From assembly GCA_949285075.1 (NCBI GenBank), contig CASDXF010000013.1, positions 1-64,000 of the forward strand: 64,000 nucleotides of DNA. The letters are read 5' to 3'. The stretch is from an uncultured Bacteroides sp. GTDB taxonomy: Bacteria > Bacteroidota > Bacteroidia > Bacteroidales > Bacteroidaceae. A program made the position numbers and the translations under genes. The notes under the pieces are model-generated. The model had not been told where the DNA came from. It did not search any database and was given only the letters and a program-made list of their open reading frames with translations. Below, piece by piece: positions 46,080 to 55,654 of this stretch (the first letter of the stretch is position 1; the number at the start of each line of letters is the position of its first letter).

Positions 46080-46363
46080 CAGCCGGACAAATGTTCTTGT
46101 CCGCTACATATTGATTTTTAGAGGCGTTATGTCTTCTTCTTGTGTGTGAAAAGCGTCGGAAACTTTATTCACTGTATAAACAAGAGATGGCGTAATGGTC
46201 TCCACGCATATAGCGTGGGGCTGTTATTCCCACATCTGTTTATACAAGGTAATTCCGACCACCTTCACACTAAGACGTGGATATACAGTTCCCACGCTTC
46301 GTGTTTTTATTAAGGTCGATATTCCGAGGGGGCTGGGAATATCAAGATTAATCCGTTTCTATT
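46080..46363 (+). other. Long leader before the fimbrillin-like gene
   Basis: No gene. It holds a hairpin CCACGC-ATATA-GCGTGG (46202-46218) and, near 46300, a CACGCTTCGTG stem followed by TTTTTATT, which looks like an attenuator stem with a U tract. GGTAATTCCGACCACC lies between. A structured leader that could control expression. Confidence 0.5.
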
Positions 46364-47326
46364 ATGAAAAAGGTTAAATGGTTCAAAGCGCAATTAATGT
46401 CCGCTGCGGCATTGATTGTCGTGAGTTGCAGCTCCTCTGAAGAACCGATTCCTATGGAGAATCCCCAAGAAGCAAATCTGGTTCAGGTGTCTATCGGATT
46501 CAAAGGCGAAATTACCAGTATTACAGAATCGCCACTCTCCCGCGCCTCGGAAGCGAAGGACTGGTACGCGTTCCAAGTGTATGAAGCTGACGAAAGAGGC
46601 TATTATAAAGAATACGCATACGGTTTTTTCGACAACAAGAGCGACATGACCATCAATCTTAAGGAAGGATATAAATATAAGTTTGAGGTCAGCATGGTCG
46701 TAGACGGCTCCGAAAAGGTGTACAAATTCTGTTTAGCGGAAGCAGGATGGACAGGAATAGGCAATTCATTCTTCATCTCTTCAGAAGAATCGGTCAGATA
46801 TAGATATGAAGGCTATCTATATCCTTATGAACAGTTCGACCGTCCCAACGTAGACCGTTTCTTCGGCATCACAGAAGGCTATGTAGCAGCAGAGGGAAGT
46901 TCGGTAAGCATAGACATGAAACGCGTGGCCTTCGGAGCAAAGTTTATACCCAAAGGTTTCACGGAAGGAATACTTGAAATCAGCGTAGAAGGCGCACCGA
47001 CAATCTACCTTGACGCAAGCGAAGGGTCTGAGGCGCAAGACATCATCTCGTTCAAGAATCTATTAAGCGCCTACGAAGCGACGGGCGAATATTACGAATC
47101 GATTCCTGTCAACATCGTATGGGCCAAGCCCGACGGAAAAAGAGTTCCCATCGCATCTGAAAGCGTGAATTTCAAACGCAACAAACTGACGACTGTCGAA
47201 TTTGAAGTCAAGGAGAATACGACATCCAACTCATTCGACTTGACAAGCGATGAAATCATGGAAACTGGAGAGACCGTAGAAATCGGAGGAGATGACACTC
47301 CGACAATCGTTGACCCTCAACAATGA
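46364..47326 (+). CDS. Fimbrillin-family lipoprotein
   Basis: 320 residues. Lipoprotein signal with Cys22 in VVSCSSSEE. Sequence LSRASEAKDWYAFQVYE and the long all-beta body fit fimbrillin-like (FimA/Mfa-type) surface proteins of Bacteroidales. The LSRA motif could be the Arg cleavage site used in type V pili. The acidic tail is unusual. No usher or anchor genes are near, so a single surface lipoprotein is also possible. Confidence 0.65.
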   Translation: MKKVKWFKAQLMSAAALIVVSCSSSEEPIPMENPQEANLVQVSIGFKGEITSITESPLSRASEAKDWYAFQVYEADERGYYKEYAYGFFDNKSDMTINLKEGYKYKFEVSMVVDGSEKVYKFCLAEAGWTGIGNSFFISSEESVRYRYEGYLYPYEQFDRPNVDRFFGITEGYVAAEGSSVSIDMKRVAFGAKFIPKGFTEGILEISVEGAPTIYLDASEGSEAQDIISFKNLLSAYEATGEYYESIPVNIVWAKPDGKRVPIASESVNFKRNKLTTVEFEVKENTTSNSFDLTSDEIMETGETVEIGGDDTPTIVDPQQ

Positions 47327-47386
47327 TTGCGTAGCCATTTTGTTGCAAACGCATGGCCGCCCGCAAGGTGCGACTGTCGCATATCT

Positions 47387-47413
47387 GTCGGGGCAGGTTG
47401 CCCCTGCTCCGAC
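47387..47413 (+). terminator. Strong stem-loop after the fimbrillin-like gene
   Basis: GTCGGGGCAGG (47387-47397) pairs with CCTGCTCCGAC (47403-47413) with one wobble, a short loop between. About 60 bases after the stop. It may end the transcript or be part of the leader of the next gene; no U tract follows. The rest of 47327-47634 shows nothing I can name. Confidence 0.5.
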
Positions 47414-47634
47414 AAAGAAGAAGGGTGGAATATAGACTTATAATATAAGTAAGAAAGACGTTTACCTGACGTTTTGTCTTTGGCTGTTTGCAACTTCGCA
47501 ACTTCCTACACCATCGCCAAAGCAACAATAGATGTCCGTGGGACAAGTGACAGGTTTAGATTCCCGCGCTTTCTTTTTTTATCTTAGTACGATGTTCATT
47601 TTCGGGAATCAATGAGCAAAAAAGATTTTTAAAT

Positions 47635-48813
47635 ATGAAAACATTGAAATGTATCACTTGGACTATTCTATTAGCAGTATGTATGATTTCATGCGATGAA
47701 TACGACGACAGTGAATTGTGGGACAAAGTCAATTCATTGGATAATAGAGTCACTTCTATTGAAGAACAACTAGAACAACTAAACAAAGACATAAGCACAA
47801 TAGACTATATGCTAAGAGCAATAGACAGACGCTTATTTATCGTCAATGTAGTCGCTCAAGAAGACGGCTATGAACTTACCTTCTCCGACGGTTCACAAAT
47901 AACAATCGCCAATAAGGAAAACGTTCCTATAATCAATATCCAATATCATGCTGGAGATAAGAAATATTATTGGACTAAAACCGTCGATGGCGTTACAACA
48001 TGGCTTTATGACGACGAAGGCAATAAGCTACCCGTATCTGGAAACGACGGTGTTACACCTCTGCTAAAAGTCGACTCGCAAGGCTATTGGGTAATCAGTT
48101 ATGATTTAGGAAAAACTTATTCCAGAATTCCAAGCGATAATGATCCGGAAGGAGTCAAAGCCAAAGGTGAGGATGGAGACTCATTCTTTGAGGAAGTAAA
48201 AATAACGGGAGATGAACTTTGGATTACGCTTAAAGACGGCACAGAAATCGTCCTGCCGTTGGGCGAACAGTCTCCTTATAAAGCCGTTGATTTAGGGCTA
48301 AGTGTACGGTGGGCCTCATTTAACTTAGGCGCAACATCACCCTCAGAATTAGGAGGCTTGTACTTTTGGGGAGACCCCACAGATGAAGGAGAATTCCTGA
48401 CTTTTGAGGCACCCAATATCGGAAACATCTGCGGAACAGAATATGATATAGTCCGTAATATGTGGGGAGGGACATGGAGACTTCCTAATAGAGACGAACA
48501 ACAAGAACTGGTCAACACTTGCATATGGACAAGAACCATAGTAAACAGAGTAGAAGGAATGAAAATTAGCGGGAAAAATGGGAACAGCATATTCCTACCC
48601 GCTACGGGTATAGGATTTCCCAAAAGTGGACCTCTCCCTACACAAACTGAACGAATATGGACAGACAGGGGGTATTACTGGACGGGAGAATCGTACAAGG
48701 AAGCGGAAGAACAATTTGGATATGTATTCAATTTCGACACAGAAACCACTCATTACGACAGCAGTTGGAACGTTGCCACTGTAAAAATTGCAATACGTCC
48801 TGTAAAGGAGTAA
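47635..48813 (+). CDS. Surface lipoprotein with PL29-N/DUF4988-like domain
   Basis: 392 residues. Lipoprotein signal with Cys20 (CMISCDEYDD), then a short coiled coil (LWDKVNSLDNRVTSIEEQLEQLNKDI), then the DUF4988 / PL29 lyase N-terminal type domain (ELTFSDGSQITIANKE), common in Bacteroides surface proteins. The last 180 residues, from YKAVDLGLSVRWASFNLGATSPSELGGLYFWG, are like the paralogous C-terminal domain of many Bacteroidota surface proteins. Probably trimeric and on the cell surface; ligand unknown. Confidence 0.75.
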   Translation: MKTLKCITWTILLAVCMISCDEYDDSELWDKVNSLDNRVTSIEEQLEQLNKDISTIDYMLRAIDRRLFIVNVVAQEDGYELTFSDGSQITIANKENVPIINIQYHAGDKKYYWTKTVDGVTTWLYDDEGNKLPVSGNDGVTPLLKVDSQGYWVISYDLGKTYSRIPSDNDPEGVKAKGEDGDSFFEEVKITGDELWITLKDGTEIVLPLGEQSPYKAVDLGLSVRWASFNLGATSPSELGGLYFWGDPTDEGEFLTFEAPNIGNICGTEYDIVRNMWGGTWRLPNRDEQQELVNTCIWTRTIVNRVEGMKISGKNGNSIFLPATGIGFPKSGPLPTQTERIWTDRGYYWTGESYKEAEEQFGYVFNFDTETTHYDSSWNVATVKIAIRPVKE

Positions 48814-48878
48814 TAGATATTAATGTGATTAATCAAACCTACTTATAAAACAAGTTATCAATTTTAATTAAGCGCAAT

Positions 48879-49715
48879 ATGAAAACTAAAATTATCGCAA
48901 TGGTAACGCTGTTGTTCGTACTCACAGCTTGCAACAAGACGTTTTATCAAGTTTATAAAACAAAAGCTACAAATCTAGAAGAAAAAGACAACACTTTAGT
49001 GTTTGAAAACGACGAGTTGAAAGTTTCCTATAATTTTTGGGCACAAACAGGAAACGGCAAATTCTCAGTGTACAATAAAACCGAAAGGGACCTATTCATC
49101 GTACTGCCTCAAAGCTTCATGATCAAAAACGGCGCGGCACTCGAATATTTTAAGAATAGAGAATTCAGAGGTACTGTCTCCGAATATGCCAACATAAACA
49201 TAGGCATGAATACCACACTATCCTTCTTCAACAATCCCTATTGGTACAGAGTGCCGACTTTAATATCTAAAGGGTTACATACAAGTACAAGAAATACAAA
49301 AGGAACGGCATTAACTTCCATAAGAAAAGAAACGCCTATCATTTGTATTCCTCCCCACGCCTTCAAAGTCTTAGGCGAATATGCCATACATGATTATTGG
49401 ATAAAAAGTTGCAATAAGAAACAAGACTATCCAAGAAAAACGTCTACTCCCCTCACATACACCAAAGATAATACACCGCTTCATGTCATAAATCGCATAG
49501 CCTATTCATTTGACGATAAAGGAGTGAATCTAAACTATATAGAGAATGAGTTTTGGATTTCTGAAATCATTAATTACGCTAAAAAAGAAATTATCTCGAC
49601 AGAAAAAATAAAAGAATGCGAATATGATTATAACTCAGAAAAAGTAGAGGTATTTAAAATAGGTTCCCCAGAAAAGTTCTACAACATTTACAAAAGAAAT
49701 AACAAGAAACACTAA
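48879..49715 (+). CDS. Lipoprotein of unknown function
   Basis: 278 residues. Lipoprotein signal with Cys18 (VLTACNK). The first part has the beta-rich NDELKVSYNFWAQTGNGKFSVYNKTERDLFIVLP, as in proteins that describe small envelope lipoproteins of unknown role. The gene is AT-rich compared with its neighbours. Not recognised beyond that. Confidence 0.7.
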   Translation: MKTKIIAMVTLLFVLTACNKTFYQVYKTKATNLEEKDNTLVFENDELKVSYNFWAQTGNGKFSVYNKTERDLFIVLPQSFMIKNGAALEYFKNREFRGTVSEYANINIGMNTTLSFFNNPYWYRVPTLISKGLHTSTRNTKGTALTSIRKETPIICIPPHAFKVLGEYAIHDYWIKSCNKKQDYPRKTSTPLTYTKDNTPLHVINRIAYSFDDKGVNLNYIENEFWISEIINYAKKEIISTEKIKECEYDYNSEKVEVFKIGSPEKFYNIYKRNNKKH

Positions 49716-49728
49716 TAACGCGCTTTAC

Positions 49729-49780
49729 ACGACAGGCCGAGTCACATACAAGGGATTCGTCTCAAACTTAGGCCTGTCGT
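49729..49780 (+). terminator. Terminator of the lipoprotein island
   Basis: ACGACAGGCC (49729-49738) pairs with GGCCTGTCGT (49771-49780), a 10-bp perfect stem with a 32-base loop, 14 bases after the stop. Confidence 0.6.
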
Positions 49781-49820
49781 CTAAATCTCGCTCAAGTTTA
49801 TGCTGAAAGTACATACTCGC

Positions 49821-49944
49821 GTATACGTGGGAGCAAACTTGCACATAAGCAACCACAAGCTTACGCCCGTTTACGTGTCAAAATGTGAATACATGGAAAC
49901 ATCCCTAATCAGACCTAAAGGCGGAGGGTATGAGCAGCAAGCAA
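49821..49944 (+). repeat. Imperfect direct repeat, right copy
   Basis: Partner of 45895-46017, same orientation. Its first part still shows one decayed ACGTACGT-type unit (GTATACGTGGGAGCAAAC). The gap 49716-50111 holds no gene I can support. Confidence 0.75.
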
Positions 49945-50111
49945 GAAAAGACTCGGAAGTCGCCTTTGCCCAGAAACATACACTAAAACGGAGCGACATC
50001 GTCCTACCTATGGCACTTCCTCATAGAAATTCACTTCCCTGCAAAAGAACGAGGCTCTCCCTGAACTTACCAGACGCTCCGTTTGTTATTAAGAGAAAAG
50101 AAAATTGAATT

Positions 50112-51194
50112 ATGAAAAGAGAACTATTTTTTACGCTGCCTATCATAGCCGGCCTGCTTCTTCCACTTACACCGACGCACGCCTGCACGGGCATCACATT
50201 GAAGAGCAAGGACGGAAGCACCGTAGTGGCCCGAACCATCGAATGGGGAGGCAGTAACCTGAACAGCCGGTATGTCGTCGTGCCCAGAGGGTACGCCTCG
50301 CAGTCGTACACGCCGGAAGGCGTCGACGGGATGACCTTCACCGCCCGATACGGATATGTCGGATTAGCCGTGGAGCAGAAGGAGTTCGTAGCCGAAGGGC
50401 TGAACGAGGCTGGGCTCTCGGCGGGACTGTTCTACTTCCCCAACTACGGGAAGTACGAAAGCTATGACCCGGAGAAAAAGGCGAGCAGCGTCGCCGACCT
50501 ACAGCTCGTCTCCATGATATTGGGAGAATGCGCTACGGTGAACGAGGTAGAAAAGAAGGTAAAAGACATACATATTATAAATATAGACCCGAGAGCGTCT
50601 AACGCCCATTGGCGGTTCGCCGACTCATCGGGACGGCAAGTCGTGCTTGAAATCATCGACGGGACTCCCCGTTTCTACGAGAACACGTTGGGAGTGCTCA
50701 CCAACTCCCCGGGATTCGAGTGGCAGCTGACGAACCTGAACAACTACGTCAACCTCTTCCCCGGAAGCGCCCCCGCCCAACGGATAAACAACCTTGACTT
50801 GAAGTCGTTCGGCGCGGGCAGCGGTTTCCTCGGCATTCCCGGAGACGTGACCCCTCCGTCCCGCTTCGTCCGGGCGGCCTTCTACCAATCCACGGCGGCC
50901 CAATTGGAGACCGCATCGGAAACCGTGACCCAATGTTTCCAGATATTGAATAACTTCGATATCCCCATAGGCATCGAGTTCGCTCCGGACAAGATACCCG
51001 CCGACGTGCCGAGCGCGACGCAATGGACCTCGGCTACGGACATCAATAACCGGGTTATCTATTTCCGCACGATGTACAACAGCGCAATCCGCAGCATCGA
51101 CCTGCGGACGATTGACTTCGCCAACGTGAGCTATCAGGCCCATCCCTTAGACAAGACCAAAGCTCAGCCGATAGAGGCCATAACGATAGAATAA
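50112..51194 (+). CDS. Choloylglycine hydrolase family protein (bile salt hydrolase-like)
   Basis: 360 residues. Signal peptide to THA, then Cys25 as the new N-terminus, the catalytic nucleophile of Ntn hydrolases (CTGITLKSKDGSTVVARTIEWG). NEAGLSAG and NSPGFEWQL fit the conserved Asn positions of the family. Members split the amide bond of conjugated bile salts or of penicillin V; exported versions in Bacteroides act in the periplasm. Substrate not proven. Confidence 0.9.
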   Translation: MKRELFFTLPIIAGLLLPLTPTHACTGITLKSKDGSTVVARTIEWGGSNLNSRYVVVPRGYASQSYTPEGVDGMTFTARYGYVGLAVEQKEFVAEGLNEAGLSAGLFYFPNYGKYESYDPEKKASSVADLQLVSMILGECATVNEVEKKVKDIHIINIDPRASNAHWRFADSSGRQVVLEIIDGTPRFYENTLGVLTNSPGFEWQLTNLNNYVNLFPGSAPAQRINNLDLKSFGAGSGFLGIPGDVTPPSRFVRAAFYQSTAAQLETASETVTQCFQILNNFDIPIGIEFAPDKIPADVPSATQWTSATDINNRVIYFRTMYNSAIRSIDLRTIDFANVSYQAHPLDKTKAQPIEAITIE

Positions 51195-51227
51195 GCGTAG
51201 AAAGCGAATGACGGGGACGACGCCCCT

Positions 51228-51761
51228 TTACAGCGCCGTCCCTTTAGACGGGACGAACAACCGGGACATATCCACACCCTCTAACCGAAGCAATTCTACC
51301 TTCTTCGAAATTCCTCCCGCATATCCAGTCAGGCTACCGTTACGCCCCACCACACGGTGGCAAGGCACAATCAGGCTGATGGGATTACGTCCCACCGCAC
51401 CGCCTACCGCCTGCGCCGACACGCTCTTCACCCCTTTCCGCCGGGCCACCTCGGAAGCGATATCCCCATACGTCACCGTACCGCCATAAGGAATAGTCCG
51501 CAAGATTTCCCACACCATAAGCTGAAAGGAGGTTCCGGACAAGGAAATCGGAGGGGTGAAGTCGGGATTCACGCCCGAGAAATAGCAGTCGAGCCAGTCT
51601 ATTGTCTGCTTAAAGAGCGGCAGCGTCCGCTCCACGTGAACGACGGCCAAGCCGTCGGCGAAATACTTTTGACCGTCAAACCACAACCCTGTCAAGTTTT
51701 CTCCATCACTCGCAAGCGTTATTACACCTAAAGGAGACACATACTTAGATATATAGTCCAT
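51228..51761 (-). CDS. ogt: Methylated-DNA-protein-cysteine methyltransferase
   Basis: 177 residues. C-terminal DNA-binding and active site domain with SLIVPCHRVVGRNGSLTGYAGG, where the Cys of PCHR takes the alkyl group from O6-methylguanine. N-terminal ribonuclease-like domain is short but present. Repairs alkylated DNA. Converges on the choloylglycine hydrolase gene with 33 bases between stops. Confidence 0.95.
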   Translation of the reverse strand: MDYISKYVSPLGVITLASDGENLTGLWFDGQKYFADGLAVVHVERTLPLFKQTIDWLDCYFSGVNPDFTPPISLSGTSFQLMVWEILRTIPYGGTVTYGDIASEVARRKGVKSVSAQAVGGAVGRNPISLIVPCHRVVGRNGSLTGYAGGISKKVELLRLEGVDMSRLFVPSKGTAL

Positions 51762-51794
51762 AGCCTGTAAAAATTATGATTTCCTTATTTGGAG

Positions 51795-51826
51795 CAAATA
51801 TAGGCCTTAGTCAACTCATTCGCAAG
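51795..51826 (-). promoter_or_regulatory. Promoter of ogt
   Basis: Minus strand: CTTG, 20 bases, TATATTTG. The -7 box is a full match. 34 bases before the ATG. Confidence 0.6.
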
Positions 51827-51941
51827 CCCCTGCTCCACAATAAAGCCATCACAAGACAGATTCATCATTGCCCCTCCCGAACGGCCCGACTGGGTGATAA
51901 AGACGGAAGAAACGTCTTAACTAAAATTATTATGGAAAAAT

Positions 51942-51971
51942 TTCTCTAATGGGAATATCATTGTAATTTTG
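51942..51971 (+). promoter_or_regulatory. Promoter of mdh
   Basis: TTTC at 51942, 18 bases, TAATTTTG at 51964. The -7 box is a full match; 52 bases before the ATG. Confidence 0.6.
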
Positions 51972-52023
51972 CGCCGTCAAAAAAAATGAGACTTATTATC
52001 AACTTTTTAAAATATATAGTATT

Positions 52024-52965
52024 ATGTCAAAAGTAACCGTAGTAGGCGCAGGTAACGTAGGTGCTACATGTGCAAATGTACTTGCTTTTAATGAAGTAGC
52101 AGACGAAGTAGTAATGCTGGACGTTAAAGAAGGCGTATCAGAAGGTAAAGCAATGGATATGATGCAGACAGCTCAACTGTTGGGCTTCGACACTACTGTA
52201 GTAGGCTGCACAAATGACTATGCTCAGACTGCTAACTCAGACGTTGTTGTGATTACTTCAGGTATTCCTCGCAAACCGGGTATGACTCGTGAAGAACTGA
52301 TCGGAGTAAACGCCGGCATTGTGAAGTCAGTAGCACAAAACATCTTGAAATATTCTCCCAACGCTATTCTTGTAGTAATTTCTAACCCGATGGATACAAT
52401 GACTTACCTGTCATTGAAATCTTTGGGCTTGCCGAAAAACCGCATCATCGGTATGGGAGGTGCTTTGGACAGTTCACGTTTCAAATACTTCCTGTCTCAG
52501 GCATTGGGCTGCAACGCCAACGAAGTAGAAGGTATGGTAATCGGTGGTCACGGTGATACAACCATGATTCCTTTGACACGTTTCGCTACTTACAAAGGAA
52601 TGCCGGTAAGCAACTTCCTTTCAGAAGAGAAACTGAACGAAGTAGCTGCTGCAACAATGGTAGGTGGTGCTACACTGACTAAGCTGTTGGGTACTTCTGC
52701 ATGGTATGCACCGGGTGCTGCTGGAGCTTACGTAGTAGAATCTATCATCCACAATCAGAAGAAAATGATTCCTTGCTCAGTATTCCTTGAAGGAGAATAC
52801 GGCGAATCTGATATTTGCATCGGTGTTCCTGTTATCCTTGGCAAGAATGGTATTGAAAAAATCGTTGAGTTGGAACTGAACGAAGAAGAAAAAGCTAAAT
52901 TCGCAGCCAGTGCAGCTGCGGTGCACAAAACAAACGCCGCACTAAAAGAAGTAGGAGCGCTCTAA
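52024..52965 (+). CDS. mdh: Malate dehydrogenase
   Basis: 313 residues. NAD motif VTVVGAGNVGATCA at the start, substrate arginines in GIPRKPGMTREEL, and catalytic His in VIGGHGDTTM. LDH-like MDH type of Bacteroides, used in the reductive branch from oxaloacetate to succinate. Codon use is more T- and A-rich and uniform than neighbours, as in highly expressed genes. Own promoter and terminator. Confidence 0.97.
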   Translation: MSKVTVVGAGNVGATCANVLAFNEVADEVVMLDVKEGVSEGKAMDMMQTAQLLGFDTTVVGCTNDYAQTANSDVVVITSGIPRKPGMTREELIGVNAGIVKSVAQNILKYSPNAILVVISNPMDTMTYLSLKSLGLPKNRIIGMGGALDSSRFKYFLSQALGCNANEVEGMVIGGHGDTTMIPLTRFATYKGMPVSNFLSEEKLNEVAAATMVGGATLTKLLGTSAWYAPGAAGAYVVESIIHNQKKMIPCSVFLEGEYGESDICIGVPVILGKNGIEKIVELELNEEEKAKFAASAAAVHKTNAALKEVGAL

Positions 52966-53001
52966 TCTTATAAAAGAGAATTTATTTGTAACAAAGGCAA
53001 G

Positions 53002-53040
53002 GGGATTGTCCGGATTAAAAAGGACAATCCCTTTCTTTTT
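53002..53040 (+). terminator. Terminator of mdh
   Basis: GGGATTGTCC (53002-53011) pairs with GGACAATCCC (53022-53031), followed by TTTCTTTTT. A textbook rho-independent stop. Confidence 0.92.
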
Positions 53041-53158
53041 GCTCATCTCCGTCCAACCTGCGGTTTAAAAAAAGCTAAAAGCTTTGCGGTTCTCCAAGAA
53101 AGCAAATACATTTGTTTGTTCTTGTTGCATTCAATTACTCATAACAAGGCTGAACACT

Positions 53159-54625
53159 ATGAAAAGACTTCAGATTTTAACGCTCATATCCATTCTGGCG
53201 TTGCCAATCAGCGCGCAAAGCGTTCTCAGCTTGGACAGTTGTCGCTCATTAGCGCTTGCCAATAATAAAAATCTGCTGATAAGTAACGAAAAGATTAATG
53301 CCGCCCACTATCAGAGAAAAGCGGCATTTACCAATTATCTGCCTGATATCTCAGCAACGGGAGCTTACATGAGAAATCAGAAAGAGTTCTCACTACTAAG
53401 CGCGGACCAAAAAGCCGCACTCTCCGGATTAGGCAGCAACTTGGCCGGCCCTATCCAACAAGCCGCCACGGGAATCGTCACAGCGCATCCTGAACTGGCT
53501 CCACTTATTTCGTCTTTAAGCGGAGCGTTAAGCGAGGCGTTACCGGTACTCGATAACGTAGGCAATTCGTTAGTCGACGCTTTCCGCACCGATACAAGAA
53601 ACATCTATGCGGGAGCGCTCACCCTGACCCAACCGCTGTATATGGGAGGAAAGATACGAGCTTACAATAAAATCACCAAATACGCTGAAGAGCTTGCAAG
53701 ACAGCAGCATCAATCAGGAAAACAAGAGGTGATAATGAGTACGGACCAAGCTTATTGGCAGGTCATCTCGCTAGTTAATAAGAAACGGTTAGCCGAAGGG
53801 TATCTGAAGCTCTTAAGGCAATTGGATAGTGATGTCGCGAAGATGGAGGCCGAAGGATTGGCGACCAAAGCCGACGAACTGTCCGTGCGGGTAAAGGTGA
53901 ACGAGGCGGAAATGACGCTGACCAAAGTCGAGGACGGATTAAGCCTCGCGCGTATGTTGCTCTGTCAGCTATGCGGCATAGACTTAAGCACTCCCGTCAC
54001 CTTAGCCGACGAAAATATGCAGAACATTCCCCTGACCGCCGTACAATCGGACTTCGATATGTCGGTGGCATACGCCAACCGGCCGGAGATTCGCAGCCTT
54101 GAACTGGCGACTCAAATCTACAAACAGAAGGTGAATGTAACCCGGGCGGAACACCTTCCCTCCGTCGCACTGATGGGGAATTACATGATGACCAACCCTT
54201 CCGTTTTCAATAGTTTTGAGAATAAGTTTAAAGGCATGTGGAACGTGGGTGTCATGGTTCAAGTCCCTATCTGGCATTGGGGAGAGGGTATCTACAAGAC
54301 GAAAGCGGCTAAGGCAGAAGCCCGCATCGCTCAATACCAATTGCAAGACGCCAAAGAAAAAATAGAACTGCAAGTTAACCAAGCCGCATTCAAAGTAAAC
54401 GAGGCTAACAAGAAACTGATTATGGCGAACAAGAATATGGAAAAAGCGGAAGAGAATCTCCGATATGCCACGTTGGGATTTAAGGAAGGGGTCATTGCCA
54501 CAAGTAATGTCTTGGAAGCGCAAGCGGCATGGTTGTCGGCCCAGTCGGAAAAGATTGACGCGCAAATAGACGTGAAACTAACGGAAATCTATCTGCAAAA
54601 ATCTTTGGGAACATTAACGGAATAA
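53159..54625 (+). CDS. TolC family outer-membrane protein
   Basis: 488 residues from the ATG at 53159, chosen because it starts the signal peptide MKRLQILTLISILALPISAQ. Two OEP domains; TLTQPLYMGGKIRAYNK marks the first, VQVPIWHWGEGIYKTKAAKAEARIA the second. The long insert near residues 75-130 (AALSGLGSNLAGP...) is not usual. First gene of the HlyD/ABC-2 export operon. Confidence 0.92.
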   Translation: MKRLQILTLISILALPISAQSVLSLDSCRSLALANNKNLLISNEKINAAHYQRKAAFTNYLPDISATGAYMRNQKEFSLLSADQKAALSGLGSNLAGPIQQAATGIVTAHPELAPLISSLSGALSEALPVLDNVGNSLVDAFRTDTRNIYAGALTLTQPLYMGGKIRAYNKITKYAEELARQQHQSGKQEVIMSTDQAYWQVISLVNKKRLAEGYLKLLRQLDSDVAKMEAEGLATKADELSVRVKVNEAEMTLTKVEDGLSLARMLLCQLCGIDLSTPVTLADENMQNIPLTAVQSDFDMSVAYANRPEIRSLELATQIYKQKVNVTRAEHLPSVALMGNYMMTNPSVFNSFENKFKGMWNVGVMVQVPIWHWGEGIYKTKAAKAEARIAQYQLQDAKEKIELQVNQAAFKVNEANKKLIMANKNMEKAEENLRYATLGFKEGVIATSNVLEAQAAWLSAQSEKIDAQIDVKLTEIYLQKSLGTLTE

Positions 54626-54662
54626 TCACAGATTTATATCGAACATCTAAAAATCAAACAAT

Positions 54663-55652
54663 ATGGCCATTAAATCACAAAACAGCAATATGCTGCTCGC
54701 TTTTCTCACACTATTGGGAGTTATAGCAATTGTAGCAATCGCAGGCTTTTTCATGCTCCGCAAAGGCCCGGAAATCATTCAAGGACAAGCGGAAGTCACC
54801 GAATACAGAGTGTCAAGCAAGGTTCCGGGGCGTATCTTAGCGTTTCGGGTAACGGAGGGACAGGCCGTCAAGGCGGGAGACACGCTCGCGCTGTTAGAAG
54901 CTCCTGACATATTGGCAAAGATGGAGCAGGCCCGTGCCGCGAAAGCCGCCGCACAAGCCCAGAACGAGAAAGCCATCAAAGGGGCACGGCAAGAACAGAT
55001 TCAAGCCGCCTACGAAATGTGGCAAAAGGCAAAGGCTGCCGTCACCATTGCGGAGAAATCCTATCAGCGAGTCAAAAGGCTGTACGAAGGAGGCGTTATG
55101 GCAGAACAAAAGTTCGACGAGGTAACCGCTCAGCGGGATGCAGCCATCGCGACCGAAAAAGCGGCGAAAGCTCAATACACTATGGCGAAGAATGGCGCGG
55201 AACGTGAAGACAAGATGGCCGCCGAAGCGTTGGTCAATCGGGCGAAAGGTGCCGTAGCGGAAGTAGAGTCATACATCAAGGAGACCTATCTCATTGCGCA
55301 AGCTGATGGAGAAGTATCTGAAATCTTTCCGAAATTAGGAGAATTAGTGGGTACGGGGGCTCCGATTATGAACATCGCCGAACTTGACGACATGTGGATT
55401 ACTTTCAACGTCCGCGAAGACTTGCTTAAAGACCTGACTATGGGAAACGAGTTCGAGGCCATCGTTCCCGCACTGGGTAACAAGCCCGTTACGCTGAAGG
55501 TGTACTACCTGAAGGACTTAGGTACATACGCCGCATGGAAAGCGACCAAGACGACAGGACAATTTGACCTGAAGACATTCGAGGTAAAGGCCCGTCCAAC
55601 GGAAAAAGTAGAAAACCTTCGCCCGGGCATGTCCGTCATCATTAATAGATAG
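54663..55652 (+). CDS. HlyD family membrane fusion protein
   Basis: 329 residues. N-terminal membrane segment (about 10-32), lipoyl strand RVSSKVPGRILAFRVTEGQAVKAGDTLALLEAPD, helical hairpin with Ala/Lys-rich coiled coil, and a second lipoyl half from YLIAQADGEVSEIFPKLGELV. Bridges the ABC-2 permeases and TolC; two bases before the next gene. Confidence 0.92.
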   Translation: MAIKSQNSNMLLAFLTLLGVIAIVAIAGFFMLRKGPEIIQGQAEVTEYRVSSKVPGRILAFRVTEGQAVKAGDTLALLEAPDILAKMEQARAAKAAAQAQNEKAIKGARQEQIQAAYEMWQKAKAAVTIAEKSYQRVKRLYEGGVMAEQKFDEVTAQRDAAIATEKAAKAQYTMAKNGAEREDKMAAEALVNRAKGAVAEVESYIKETYLIAQADGEVSEIFPKLGELVGTGAPIMNIAELDDMWITFNVREDLLKDLTMGNEFEAIVPALGNKPVTLKVYYLKDLGTYAAWKATKTTGQFDLKTFEVKARPTEKVENLRPGMSVIINR

Positions 55653-55654
55653 GT

